From positions 1 through 64,000 of the forward strand of contig JAGTJM010000092.1 of the NCBI GenBank assembly GCA_020747015.1: 64,000 nucleotides of DNA, in the 5' to 3' direction. The translations under genes were made by a program, and so were the position numbers. The notes beneath the pieces were generated by a model, which was given only the letters and a program-made list of their open reading frames with translations, was not told the origin of the DNA and ran no database searches. Below are positions 33,619 to 44,583 of this stretch, one piece after another. Each line of letters begins with the position of its first letter. Within the stretch, counting starts at the first letter, position 1. The DNA comes from Pyrenochaeta sp. MPI-SDFR-AT-0127 (lineage: Eukaryota > Ascomycota > Dothideomycetes > Pleosporales > Cucurbitariaceae).

Positions 33619-36042
33619 ATGAGCTCCAAGGACAATTTGGCCTTGGATCTGGAGCACGGCGTCCGGCGGTGGGACCGCGCCCGGTGGATTTCCGTCTTCA
33701 GTTCGCACAATCCAACGATACGCGAGGTAACAGAGTGTCTGGGCCTGGGCCTGTCCGCCTCCAGCTCAACCACCAACCGTGGCATTCCCAAATTCGACAA
33801 CCCGGATTATCGCAAGCTGTCCAGTGAGGTCACCAAGCTGAGCAAGGAGCTGCCCAAGGAAAGAGATGCGCTACTTGATTTTGCAGCGGACCCACGTTCG
33901 CTGGATAAGGAACTCGAGGAGCTACTGGCCACTTACGGACCCGCTATCTGGGGCAAGGATGCAGACCGCACTTGCCTTCTGACGCCGGATCCATCCAAGA
34001 AGACGTACAATAAAGATCTCTTCTATGAGGAGACCGAACATAAAGACATGTAAGTTGATGCACGTGACTGCTCTTGACCTCCCGCTAACCAGGTGCAGTC
34101 TAAAGATACATCTGCACAGATGGATCATCATCAAGGCTTGCTACTACATCCGCAATATGAAGCTCAAGAGGCCATCAGGTGCAAACGAGTATGACACTCT
34201 TGCTGACATTGATGGCGATGCCGGTGTAAGTGTACCAACTTTTACGTCATATCGAATTAGACTGGCGTTCTAACCAATATGTAGTCACCACGTGGGACAC
34301 CACAGTCGCTCACACCGCCAGGGCGTGATGCATCTGCTGGCGCTGAGATTGACGTAAAACCCATCAATTTGAAAAAGCGCAAAAGTTCTGCCCACATGTC
34401 GGTTTCAGATGGCGAGGAGCAATATGGCTCGCCTGCCAAGCGTCAATACAGCACCAGCACTATGCCTCTTAGCCGGAAGGGTAGTCCCAGGAGATCCCTC
34501 AAATCTTTGTATCCTGCCGGCCTAGGCAGCACCGAGAATATTCCGCCGCTTCCAAGTCATGCCCATCATCTGTCGCCACCGCCAGGCTCTGGTCAAGAAC
34601 CTAACCGGATTCACCTCAGCCCCCTGGCCAGCAATGAGCTCAACGGCGTCTCAAGACCCCCTGGAGCTGTACAGTCGCCTGCATCAGGCGCCTTCACTGC
34701 TGTCAATCCTAGTAGCTTCACCGCGGTAAATACATCACCGCCTGGTCGTGACTCGAGACGAGAATCTCCACGAGCGCCGTCGAGAGAACCGCAGCACGCA
34801 TCGCCGGCACAAAACCATCGTGAGGCTCCCAGCTACACTAGCCCTTACGAGCCGGCTTCGCGTAGCTCCACTGCAGTGCACAATGCTCAAGATCCCCGCT
34901 CTGTACCGCCTCTGAGTACTGCGAGTCCTGCCGCACCAGGCTATCAAATCGTGAAGTCACCCGTTACCGCTAGCGGACCCAATGGTGTGGGTAGTCGGGA
35001 GTCTCCAGCAGTTCAGCACATTCATCATGCTCACATTGCTCCACAGCCGCAATCGCAGGTCCCGCAACAAGCCACGAGTCAAGCTTTGCACTTGGCTCAA
35101 CCACATCTGCCATCACAGGCTTCACCACTTACTCACATTCTTTCTCCGCCTCACATTCCAGCTCAACAGCAACCTCCACATCGACCTTCGAGTCGAGCTG
35201 GAACTCCCTCCGCTCATCATTACAACCGTTCTCTCGCGCCTCATCCTACCAGCAGATCTAGTACTCCTCTTGCGCAGGCCGCAACTAATCAACCACCCAC
35301 AGCACCTCACGCGCAGATCGCGCCTCCGCCAGCCGTTCAAAGTGCACCCGCATACGGCATGCAAATTGTACCAACACACAATGCTCCTGCTCCCGCACCA
35401 GCTAGTCATATTCCACCGACCCATCAAGTCCCGGGCCCTCAACATCCTGTTCATCACCAGCCGATCCTCAAGAGCCAAGCAACAGAGGCACCTCACATCG
35501 TCCAAGCCCCTCCACCAGTACACAGACAACCATCATTAACGAACGCTGAGATCCGACTTCTCCAATTCGAAGTAACAGCCGGCCTCTTCACATTCTTCTA
35601 TCCCAAATCCAGCGCCCCGCCTGATGAGCCTTCATTACTGCAGCACCTGCACAGGCTCTGGTGTCACGGCGCAGCTCTCTTCGAACGCGACCTCGGCCCG
35701 CACTTTGATCTTATTTCAAAGATCCTTACTGCATGGCTAAACGAGCGTCATGCCATCACCGCGCTACGACACTCGCTCGCCGTCCAACCCGGCGTTAATC
35801 CAAACGGGTTAGTGGACCGGCTCCTTGCCATGAATGATCTCAGGATCATGCGACTTAAGTGGAAGAACATGAGCACAATTGAAGGCCTATGCCCAGAGGA
35901 CTTACTGTGCATGGCATTTCGAGTCATGACCAACACCGAGGGAAGCGAGGACCTCTTCAAAGAGGGCCTTCAAAGATTAAATGGCGGCGTCTTTGACTTT
36001 CTGCGCAACGAAGACGCAAAGATTGTCATGCAGCGACGCTAA
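33619..36042 (+). CDS. Tandem-pair protein B (unnamed family, extended middle)
   Basis: Three exons, 33619-34049, 34099-34225 and 34285-36042, give 771 aa. Intron 1 (49 bp) splits the same codon position as in paralogue A: KDLFYEETEHKD-I here against RDLYFENEDDKE-L there. The next helix is alike in both (LHRWIIIKACYYI against LHWWIGLKACNVI). A second acceptor 6 bp upstream (34092) keeps the frame and would add two residues. The middle (about 190-600) is very rich in Pro, Ser, His, Gln and Ala and must be disordered; it contains KKRKSS and PAKRQ basic patches. The folded C-terminus (about 605-771) contains EIRLLQFEVTAGLFTFFYP, MRLKWKNMSTIEGLCPEDLL and ends in FDFLRNEDAK. Function is unknown; a nuclear scaffold or transcription-related role is plausible from composition only. 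Confidence 0.75.
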
Positions 36043-36987
36043 GACAACGGAACATTTGAAGGTCATTTGCATAGCGTTTTCTCATGGACATTTTCTCCTC
36101 CAGCATCTAGAGAACAGGAGAACGAAAAAGTTCTTCCTAGCCAGCTATTTTTCTTTCCCTCCCCCATATTCCAAGCATCGAAACTGTAATCCTCCCTTTA
36201 GTATGTTCTGCGAACCCCAACCAAAAAGCATAGGCGGTTTGATCTTCATTTTATTCTTCCTCCTTCCCTCTCTTTTACCTCTCGAAAACGTTAACCTGAA
36301 TCTTGCGTTAGCGACGGCGTTATTTTGTTTTTCTCTGGCTAAAAATGCATTCTTCTTTTTCCTTTTCTCTGCATGTTTCCTCATTCTTTCCATGAAAGAG
36401 GATCCCGGTGGTTTATTTTTTCCGCTCTTTTTATTTTTAGTTTCCGACCTTTTTTTTCTATGTCAAAGAAAAGAATGATCAAGGCGTTTTATGTTTCGGG
36501 AATCATTTTTTCCAATTGTTCTACTAAGGGGAAAGGCGCCCTTGTTTTACTAAATTGATACCGCTTGTTGTAATACTGCTAGGGATGGCGGAGGTTTTTG
36601 TGTACATGTTCACTGTTGCAATGTCTGGGCACAGTTTTAGGACAATGTGCTTTCCAGAATTGAAATACGTTTAGTCGAATGTTGCGTCGTATTCATCCTT
36701 GTGTTGGGTGGTGTGTGAGACTGGTCGAAAGACTAGCCCCCCTTGTCAATGTTCATCATCTTTTAGTGGAGAGACATTCCTGATCACATACTCTGTGCTC
36801 CATGATATCAGGATTACACAACACCAAAAGTTTTGTCCCTTTGTCAGGATATACAATTGACGGTGCGAGAATCATCTCATCCATGCGTCCCAGTATCTAC
36901 AAAAACCGAGCGCCAAAACGCCACCATGCTGGTATATATTATCCACATCCCTTGCCCTGTTTGCACACCATTGCTCGTGTCCACCAG
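36043..36987. other. Convergent intergenic region with T-rich 3' tract
   Basis: 945 bp between the ends of paralogue B (plus) and ARL1 (minus). From about 36125 to 36480 the plus strand is strongly T/C-rich with repeated TTTTT runs, consistent with a 3' UTR and transcription-end signals. A frame running through it (to 36478) overlaps the end of paralogue B and is not credible. Confidence 0.5.
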
Positions 36988-37781
36988 CTAATTCTGCTCC
37001 CCAACATTCCCAACCAGCCAGTCCATTCCCTCCTGCACGCCCCGCCCATCAACCGCACTACATGCAACAATGCTCCAATTCCGATCCTTTAGCTCGCCCA
37101 GCTTCAGCGCTTCGCTTATTTCTCCCGCGCCTTTTGCACCAGGCTGGTCTTGTTTATTTGCGAACACGAGCAGCGCGGCGTCGCGCAGCTCTTCTTCGTT
37201 GAGCATGGCGCGGAGTTCTTCCGAAGCGGTTGTAAGGCGCTCAATGTCGGTGGAATCTATGACGAAGATTACGGCGGCCGTATTGGCGTAGTAGCAGCGC
37301 CAGTAAGGGCGGATCGAGGTTTGGCCACCCAAGTCCTGGAGGTGGTGTTAGTGGTGGAGGCGGAGAATGTAAGTGCGCAACGTGCGAAGGGCCGAACAGG
37401 GATGGAAAGAGAGACGGAGACGTACCCAGACGTTGAAATTAAGGTTCTTGTATGTTACTGATTCGACATTGAAGCCTATTGTTGGTATTGTTGTGACTAC
37501 TTCTCCAATCTGGATAGTTGTTAGCATTCATGCACTCGAACGGGCCTTTCTCGTCCAGTCCTTCTCTCGCATTTTGAGCACCTGGATCTCCGCTATCGAC
37601 TAGGACATACCTTCAATCTGTACAATAATGTTGTTTTGCCTGCATTATCCTACATTTGTAATCAGCTTCGTGCTCTCGCGTCTCTAACTCAGGCATTAGC
37701 TCTCACAAGCCCCAGAATTAATATTCTGATTTCCTTCTTTGCCCAGATCAACTTTGTGAATGTTGACAAGTATCCACCCAT
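36988..37781 (-). CDS. ARL1: ADP-ribosylation factor-like GTPase Arl1
   Basis: Four exons on the minus strand, 37707-37781, 37611-37649, 37426-37509 and 36988-37335, with introns of 57, 101 and 90 bp, give 181 aa, the normal length for ARL1. Gly2 is present for N-myristoylation (MGGYLSTFTKLIW). The P-loop GLDNAGKTT (24-32) is split by intron 1. TTIPTIGFNVE (switch 1), WDLGGQTSIRPYWRCYY (switch 2 with the Arf interswitch) and NKQD (base recognition) are all intact. The SIRPYWRCYYANT sequence is typical of Arl1 rather than Arf1. Arl1 recruits GRIP-domain golgins to the trans-Golgi and acts in membrane traffic. The gene is convergent with paralogue B. Confidence 0.95.
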
Positions 37782-39116
37782 CTTGTCTCCTTTGTATCTT
37801 GTGCGTTTCTATTCAAGTCGAGATGCGGAGGTCACCGCCGGTCGGAGCACTTTTGGGGGCTAAGGTATGTTCGCCGAGTTGTGAGGTGCGGTATGGATTC
37901 GCGGAGGTGTCTGCGAGGTAAGAGATGGTAGTATAGAATGGTAAAAGAGACGCTGACTGTGTCATGCGCAGTGTCGATGTCGCTGTCTGGCCAGAAAGTT
38001 AGCCTGTCACAGATGCAAACAGGTCAAACACTGAGGTCACCGGTGGAAGGTTTGACCGGGCCGATTCATCATCCATGACCAAGACAAAGCAGTTCGATTA
38101 GTCAAAAACTTAAAACATCTTAACGTTTCGATGGAAAGACATCTCCATATAATCTTATTTATGCGACGCTGAAGGTTCGGGCGGACTTTTCACATTGCGC
38201 TGGCTTGCATTAGAAGAGAGACTGTTCGAGCCAAGGACTTGGAAGACAAGATGCTCAAAAAGATACAATGAGAGTTTACAAATACAGCGGAATTTTCCGC
38301 TGGGGTTGGTAACTCTCGCAGGTTCCAAGTGTTTTACTGTCTTATGTGGATGTCAACAGATCCACAACTATGGCACGGGCGTCTCTCAACCATCCATCGA
38401 ATCCTTCTAAAAAATAAGATTAATGGCGAGTTTCTGGTAGACCTTCCTTGCCAGTAAATCTGAATGTTTTGTCATAACAGAATAAAAACTGTTGTCAATT
38501 TCCGAGTAAGCTCACGCCCTGATCTGTGGACTATTCTTGGATTTGCTTAATCTGCCCTATAATGCGGTGCTGGTACTTGACTTCGAGAACACGCCTGAGG
38601 CTCACTATACTATGCTGTGTTAACGAACAAGAACCCCCAAGTTACACAACATTAATTTGGCTTAAGTCTATGTAGAAGATTTTCAGAGTAACAATGCAGC
38701 TAGCTTCGAGCCGTACCACTCTTCGAGAGCGAGACTTCAAAGCATAGTATACCTGTGCGTCAACGAAACAACTAATAGTAAATCAAGATGGGCATCTCTA
38801 TCTAGCTCTCAAATAGTTTTACTCTGACTTGTCCAATTCAATACCATGTATTCAAGAGGCATAGTTCTTCACATAATGTGGTCTTGATAAGTTGGTACAA
38901 ACAAGCCTCATCTTTGGTACAGTGTTCTGTAAAATCACCCAATATTATGCCGCATCCACGCATTGAGACCATCTTTCTACTCAAAAGGTACGTATTTCTA
39001 CGTTAAATGTTCAAGTCTCATTACGTCTCGCGATAAGCATCATACAAGACAAAACGAGTTATTCCCATAAACACCCTTCGAAGTCTCTGCAAGACTAAAA
39101 CCTCACAACAATAAAA
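37782..39116. other. Intergenic, AT-richer
   Basis: 1.3 kb between the ARL1 start (minus strand) and the next plus-strand gene, so it carries two divergent promoters. The part after about 38.1 kb is AT-rich. No gene or repeat is seen. Confidence 0.5.
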
Positions 39117-39605
39117 ATGTCTTGCCAAGTACTCACCCAGATCCGAGCACTACCAGTAAACTGCCTCATCACAGCAGCACTGGATCTCCTCAATCCTGCC
39201 CAATTCCAGCAATTCTGCGATACCCACCGCTTTGCCACTACATCAGTCATCAAGCCTGTCCTCGCCGAGCTGATATATTACCAGCTCGGGAGCAATCTAG
39301 CAGCTGGAGAGAAATGGAATGATATGACGCGTTTTCAACTAGAAAATGAACTCCGCTTGAGGGAGTTGTTGGAAGAGGGTGAAGTGCTCACTGATTGGCA
39401 ACTTAGGCTGAGACTGGCGGGTGCTGCTTTCAGAGCGAAACAAAAGGCTGAACAACAAGAGTCTGGAATTCGAACACCACAGGACGACGCGCTGGTGCCT
39501 GAGCATGATTTAATTGGGAACGCGGATGCATGTGATGGAATTCATGGTGAATGGGAGCGGAAGGTCATCTACACAAAAAACAATGGCAAAATAATGGTCT
39601 TTTAG
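39117..39605 (+). CDS. Small hypothetical protein
   Basis: Single open frame of 162 aa from the ATG at 39117, preceded by an A-rich context (AAAAATG) favourable for initiation. The first 110 residues look helical and protein-like (TQIRALPVNCLITAALDLL, then VIKPVLAELIYYQLG, then WQLRLRLAGAAFRAKQ); the tail is acidic and polar. There are no membrane segments, signal peptide or known domain. It could be a lineage-specific gene. A spliced extension past 39605 is possible but I see no good donor. Confidence 0.5.
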   Translation: MSCQVLTQIRALPVNCLITAALDLLNPAQFQQFCDTHRFATTSVIKPVLAELIYYQLGSNLAAGEKWNDMTRFQLENELRLRELLEEGEVLTDWQLRLRLAGAAFRAKQKAEQQESGIRTPQDDALVPEHDLIGNADACDGIHGEWERKVIYTKNNGKIMVF

Positions 39606-40188
39606 AGTCACACCAATCTTGTGCTAAGACTTTGACGGGCTGGGAGCTGGTTTTTATTACAAATTGCTTCGTTAGATGTGCAGTTCTGAAGGCATTGCGG
39701 CGTCATCGTGCCAGGTCAACAGCCAGAGTATTTCATGGTTTTGTGGGTTGACAATGTTATTGTGTGAATTGATACTTCGAACACATGATAAAGCAATTCA
39801 ATGCTTGTCATGCAAGTTTCATAAACTTCTCATTATCCTAGTTACTACCAACTACAACACTAATCGGTAACGATTTTACGCCGACCAAATCATAGTTGCC
39901 CTTGATACCATTTCACTTTCACAGCTCGGCTGGCCTTTTATCGCACGTGACCATTTCCTGACTTTCACACACGCCCAAGAACTGAAATTCGCATGACCCC
40001 AAGCAAGTCACAGAAGTCTTTCATCCGCCACTGGCAATGGTCGTTCCTATTATCAACCTCTGCCTTTCAACTCAACCTTTTGCGTCTGCAAACAGCACTT
40101 TCACACGTGAATTCTCTTGCAGCCATATATAGAATTCCACGGCGAGGCCGAAAGTATATTGAATACCATTCACCTTTTTGAAAGCAAG
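39606..40188. other. Intergenic
   Basis: 583 bp between two plus-strand genes. No feature is recognised. Confidence 0.45.
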
Positions 40189-42215
40189 ATGTTTCCATTC
40201 CTTCATTCTACTGTCGTAGAGACACGCAAGGACGCTACTCCCACACATAGCATGCCTACCAATTCATCCACTCCGGCGGCAGGTGCGAATAACCACACTT
40301 CCGAATCGTACCACCCTCCTCAATCACCTTTTGCAGGTGGCCAGACCACGTACTCTAAGCCTACCCGAGTGGCTACATCTAATCCACCCTGTTATGTGAC
40401 CTAGCATCGTAATGTGAGTACTTCTTATGTGCCATTCCTTAATCAACCTCGCTAAAAGACGACCAGGTTGCGTCTTATCCTTCTGTCTGTAAGTCTTTGG
40501 ATTCGCCTATGGGTGTTCGCTGCAATGGCACTCATATTCGATCTTATTGGGACCTCAAACGGCAGCGCAACGATAAGTGTCCCCCTGCTCTTCGTGATCA
40601 TATGCCGTATTTCAACCCCAACGACCGTTGGGACCCACACAATCAACCTAATTATCGGCCAACACCTTCCAATTTGTTACGTCTGCTTGATCGTAATAAA
40701 GAGACCCATGGTGATACAAAGGAGCGAAGCATAGCTTCTTCACCTCCTGATATCACTGGGCGCACGACCCACCACAAAGCTATCGAGGTTGCACAAGCAC
40801 ACTGGCCACGGGGGTTCAAAAATTATGAGCCACCAAGCCTGCCCATGTGCTACTCGCCATGGAAGCAACCCAAGCATTCCAAGGCACCCTATTACACACT
40901 TGGGCCGGTCACAAATATTCTCAAGGGTCCTAATGAGCCACGTTCTAAGCCGAAAGGCCAAGAGGATGGAACATTCACAAATGATGATGTTTCCACTTCC
41001 AAGCTTCACTCACAGCAGGGTCGCTTTGGGGGCCTTTCTTACTCGAATCGCCATGACCTTTGGGCCACGAGATTTAGTGGCAAACCCCAGCCCCAGAGTC
41101 GGAAAACTCCTGAGGAATACGAAGCCTTGAGTAAAGAAGTTTTACGTTCAGAAGCAGATAAGCGCCGTTTGGACTTCGAATCGGACGAAAAAGCTTACCT
41201 AGTTAGGGTTTTGATTATCAGTGATGAGGCATTCAGTGAGAAGTACTGCAAGCTTGAGCACCTGGATGCTGCACAGCTACGCGACGAGGCCATTTTGAAG
41301 CACACACCGCTTGACACTAACAAGTATTACAAGAGGCGGGAGCTACTAGCAATTATCGCTGGGAAGTATAGTCGTGATGCGGTGATGAAATACAACCAGG
41401 ACCTCGAACAACAAAAACATGCGGAGATGCGGGCTGCAAATGAGCGTGCCAGGAAAAGGGCACGCCATGAGCGAGCGCGAAAGGCGGCAGAGATGGACAT
41501 TAGGTTGAAAGGGAAGAGATCTGATATCAGCGCAACTAAAATGTTGCAGAATAGCCCTACGAAGCCTGAGCCCTGTGACCCTACACAATTGAATGGGCGG
41601 CGAAAGCAACAGGGGAGTCGCTCTATTGATTCTGGATACTCCACTAGTCGTGTGGGATCTCCTATTTCTACCCCAACATTCGATCAAGGCAGCAGAAATA
41701 TTGAGATGAAAGGCAAGAAGCGTCAACGCACTAATCACGAGGGGGGAGACGAGATGATGCCCTCCAAAACGAAGAGGATTTTACGACCTTGCCGGCCACC
41801 CCAAGTCGTCAAATCCCCACGCACTCAGACCACCTGGAAATCACCATGTTCTCAGCAAGCCACAAAGGATAGCTCTCATAAGCTCAGATCTAGTCATCCA
41901 TCCAAGCGATATTCTGGGATGAGTAAGGTTGAGCATCCCATCTCATTTTCAGTCGAGCGGCTTTGCACTAGCAAGAAACACTATGGGAAGACCGCAATTA
42001 CACCAACACATCAGGATTCTAGTAGACGAAACATTCGCAGTAGCAGAACTGCTGAAGATCTGGAAAGCGTCTCAAGATGTCGAAAGAGAAAGAGGAGGAT
42101 TGAACAGGATGAGGATGACGACGATTGGCTTGAGGACGATGTCAATTACAGACCTAAACGCAAGTCGAGAGTTGGGCAAATGGCCGCATCCGGCCTGGTT
42201 GCAGGCATGAAGTAG
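40189..42215 (+). CDS. Unrecognised basic, nuclear-looking protein
   Basis: The secure part is one long open frame whose first ATG is at 40509 and which stops at 42215. It is open back to 40443 with no ATG, and a clean acceptor (GACCAG) at 40466 lies in phase, so an upstream exon is likely. The best fit is 40189-40395 joined to 40467-42215 (651 aa), which needs a weak GTGACC donor; this first exon is tentative. The protein has an N-terminal Cys/Trp/Pro-rich part. A long Ala/Arg/Lys helix follows (AANERARKRARHERARKAAEMD), then a Ser/Lys-rich tail with several nuclear-localisation-like patches (GKKRQR, RCRKRKRR) and a run of Asp/Glu before YRPKRKS. No known domain is seen. A chromatin or RNA-associated role is a guess from composition. 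Confidence 0.6.
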
Positions 42216-42527
42216 ATGGTAAGACCTGCTGAGGGTAGATACCGTTCAGAAATTATTATCTGTGTTTCATTGTATTTGAGAAACACTTACATTCTCCGAG
42301 GGAAGCGTCGATTGGCTTTGATTGTCATCAAGGCCATTTCTGAGCGCCAGAATGTTCACGATTTATCCAATAGGGTCTTACAACTGGGATCAAGATGACA
42401 TCCATGCAGCAAAAGGGTCACATATCCGAGTAAAGTACATTGACAGTCATTATGACACAACTGGATGTATCGGAAGGTTGTTTTGAACACAGTCGGAGAG
42501 AGGGAGCCGAAAATACTCTTCCTCATT
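42216..42527. other. Convergent intergenic region
   Basis: 312 bp between the convergent basic-protein gene and the FAD oxidase gene; presumably overlapping 3' UTRs. Nothing else is seen. Confidence 0.5.
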
Positions 42528-44583
42528 CTACTCGTTGATCCTACACAGCCGTCCTTGCTGCGTTGGCAATCCCCTCGTGCCCTCAACTTTCCATCCTTCG
42601 CTACCTACAGCCGTGACTGCGTAGAAAACATTCCACGGATCTCGTTGCCCCTTAATTTTTAACAGTCTGTCGTAGTGGCGGCCATAGAAGCTGTATCGGA
42701 AATTTGGTTCTTCGGTGTCGGCCTCATTCATATAAGCACCACTGCCAGGACTCGCATCGCGCCACTTTTGCACAAACGAATTAAGGCGTGCATATGATGC
42801 CTTCCACTCCTCATCTGTGAGCTCTGGAGTATACCGTGTATTATCGAAGCCTGTCATATGCATGGCGGCATTGCGAAGATGTGGCGAGACGGCGGAAGTG
42901 TAACCTGGGTAGCCTGCAGTTTCGTAGGTCGGCGCAAAGTCTACGGAGTGGAAGTTGTAGCCACCCTCTTCGGCGAAGGAGCGGATCGATGACATTGTTT
43001 CCAGAAACGATTTCGATTTAGGATCCTCGAAATTAGACCGCGGTATAAGGCGAGATCCAAACCGGCCACTACTCGTGGATCCAGATGGCCCACCAGGAAT
43101 GGTCCCAAACTCGGCGTATGTCTTCCAGAACTTTGGCTCCGGATTTGATAATGCAATTCCCACATCATTTAGATCTTTGATAAGTGGCGCAAGAAGCTCT
43201 TTCATCTCAGCCACAGTAACTCCCGGCTTAGTGATCTGGCTTCGGAGAGTGAACGTACGCTCAGGGTTCAAACTGCTTGGAGCTTGTGTGCGAACAGAAT
43301 TCCACATGATACCTTTGGCGTTGTTGATGCGGAGGTTATGTGAGAAGTAAACATTTAAGCCTTGCCAAAATGTTTCGTTGGATACTCTAACAGTTGCGGT
43401 GGAATTACTGATGATGGGACCGGTCTGGAAATCGAAATCTGTTCGAGCAATCGCAGTCGGTGGGTATGCTTTAACGACGGCAGATGTTACGATGCCAAAA
43501 TTGCCTACATGAGACATACATCAGAACAAGCAACTATCGGAAGGGGCAGCATCTTTACCTGGTCCACCGCCTCTTATCGCCCAGAACAGTTCAGCATTCA
43601 CTTCTGGATTGGAATGAATGAATCTCCCATCCGCTGTGACCACCTCGAGGGAAAGGACCTGATCAGCCATAAGGCCATACCTCGATGTCATATATGAGAA
43701 GCCTCCACCTTGCATCACTCCCCCATATGCTCCAATCGTGGGTGATCCTGGGGCCAGGAGTGTAATGTTTGCTTTACCCATGTGACTGTATACCTCATGC
43801 TGCTCCAAAGCAGCACCAACTCTTGCGGCCTGGCCATAATATTGTGCAATCTGTACATCTGGAAGATATTCGAATGCTTTTAATTGATGGACCCAAATTT
43901 GAAGTGCGCCGCCACCAGTGTTGCGTCCGAGGAAATCATGCCCAGTATTTCTTGATTCGTCAATTGAGTCCAGGTCTTAGATAAAATGAACTCACTTGAT
44001 AGTTAGCCTGATGTTATGGTTCCTTGCAAAGTTGACGGCAAGTTGAATATCCCTGACCACAGATGCGTTGACAACGTACGCAGGGAAGGAGGTAAGGTTG
44101 CATTGAGATAGTGGTGGTGTACTATTGAAGCTAGGAACAGGGCAGGGGTTGCCAAGTTGCCACTGTCCGAATGGTATGAGTGGATCTTCTTTCCTGTCGA
44201 TGTGATAAGCGGTAGGAACAAATCGTAGGATCTTTGTAAGCGTACGCGAATAGTGCATCTCCTTGTCTTCGCCTTACAGTCGCACATCTTGTCGCATCTT
44301 CATATTCGCCCTTGTAACAAGCTGCAGCTGGAGGTATTCCCCTGATCAATGCTCCGCCGAGACTCACGTTGAACGCACTCCAACGTTCTGGCGACGGCCA
44401 GCCTTCATAGCCTGGGTAGCTCTTGCAACGAGGTGTCTCTTCTACAGGTAGCCTTCCAAACGAGAGATCAGTGTTGTTGCCAATATCAGAATCTTTCAAT
44501 TGCACGCTTTCGTAAGGGAAGTTATACGCTGATGCAATGAGTGGCGCGGCAAGAGATACCATGACAAAAGCTGGAAACAACAT
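42528..44583 (-). CDS. Secreted FAD-linked oxidase, BBE/VAO type
   Basis: Four exons, 44278-44583, 43996-44231, 43559-43950 and 42528-43504, with introns of 46, 45 and 54 bp, give 636 aa. A signal peptide is clear (MLFPAFVMVSLAAPLIASA). An FAD-binding PCMH-type domain follows, with PAYVVNASVVRDIQLAVNFA and TIKNTGHDFLGRN; His185 is the expected site of covalent FAD attachment. The usual second attachment Cys (in a G-x-C-P-T motif) is Ser250 here (APGSPTIGAYGG), and the following GGGHS is GGGFS. The C-terminus carries a BBE-type domain with NFRYSFYGRHYDRLLKIK. Such enzymes oxidise alcohols, sugars or alkaloid-like substrates outside the cell. It is divergently oriented to an O-methyltransferase 1.7 kb away. 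The substrate cannot be told. Confidence 0.9.

Noticed and set aside
35981..36478. Phe/Leu-rich frame overlapping the end of paralogue B
   Set aside because: It reads a T-rich 3' UTR tract and overlaps the confirmed stop of paralogue B in another frame.
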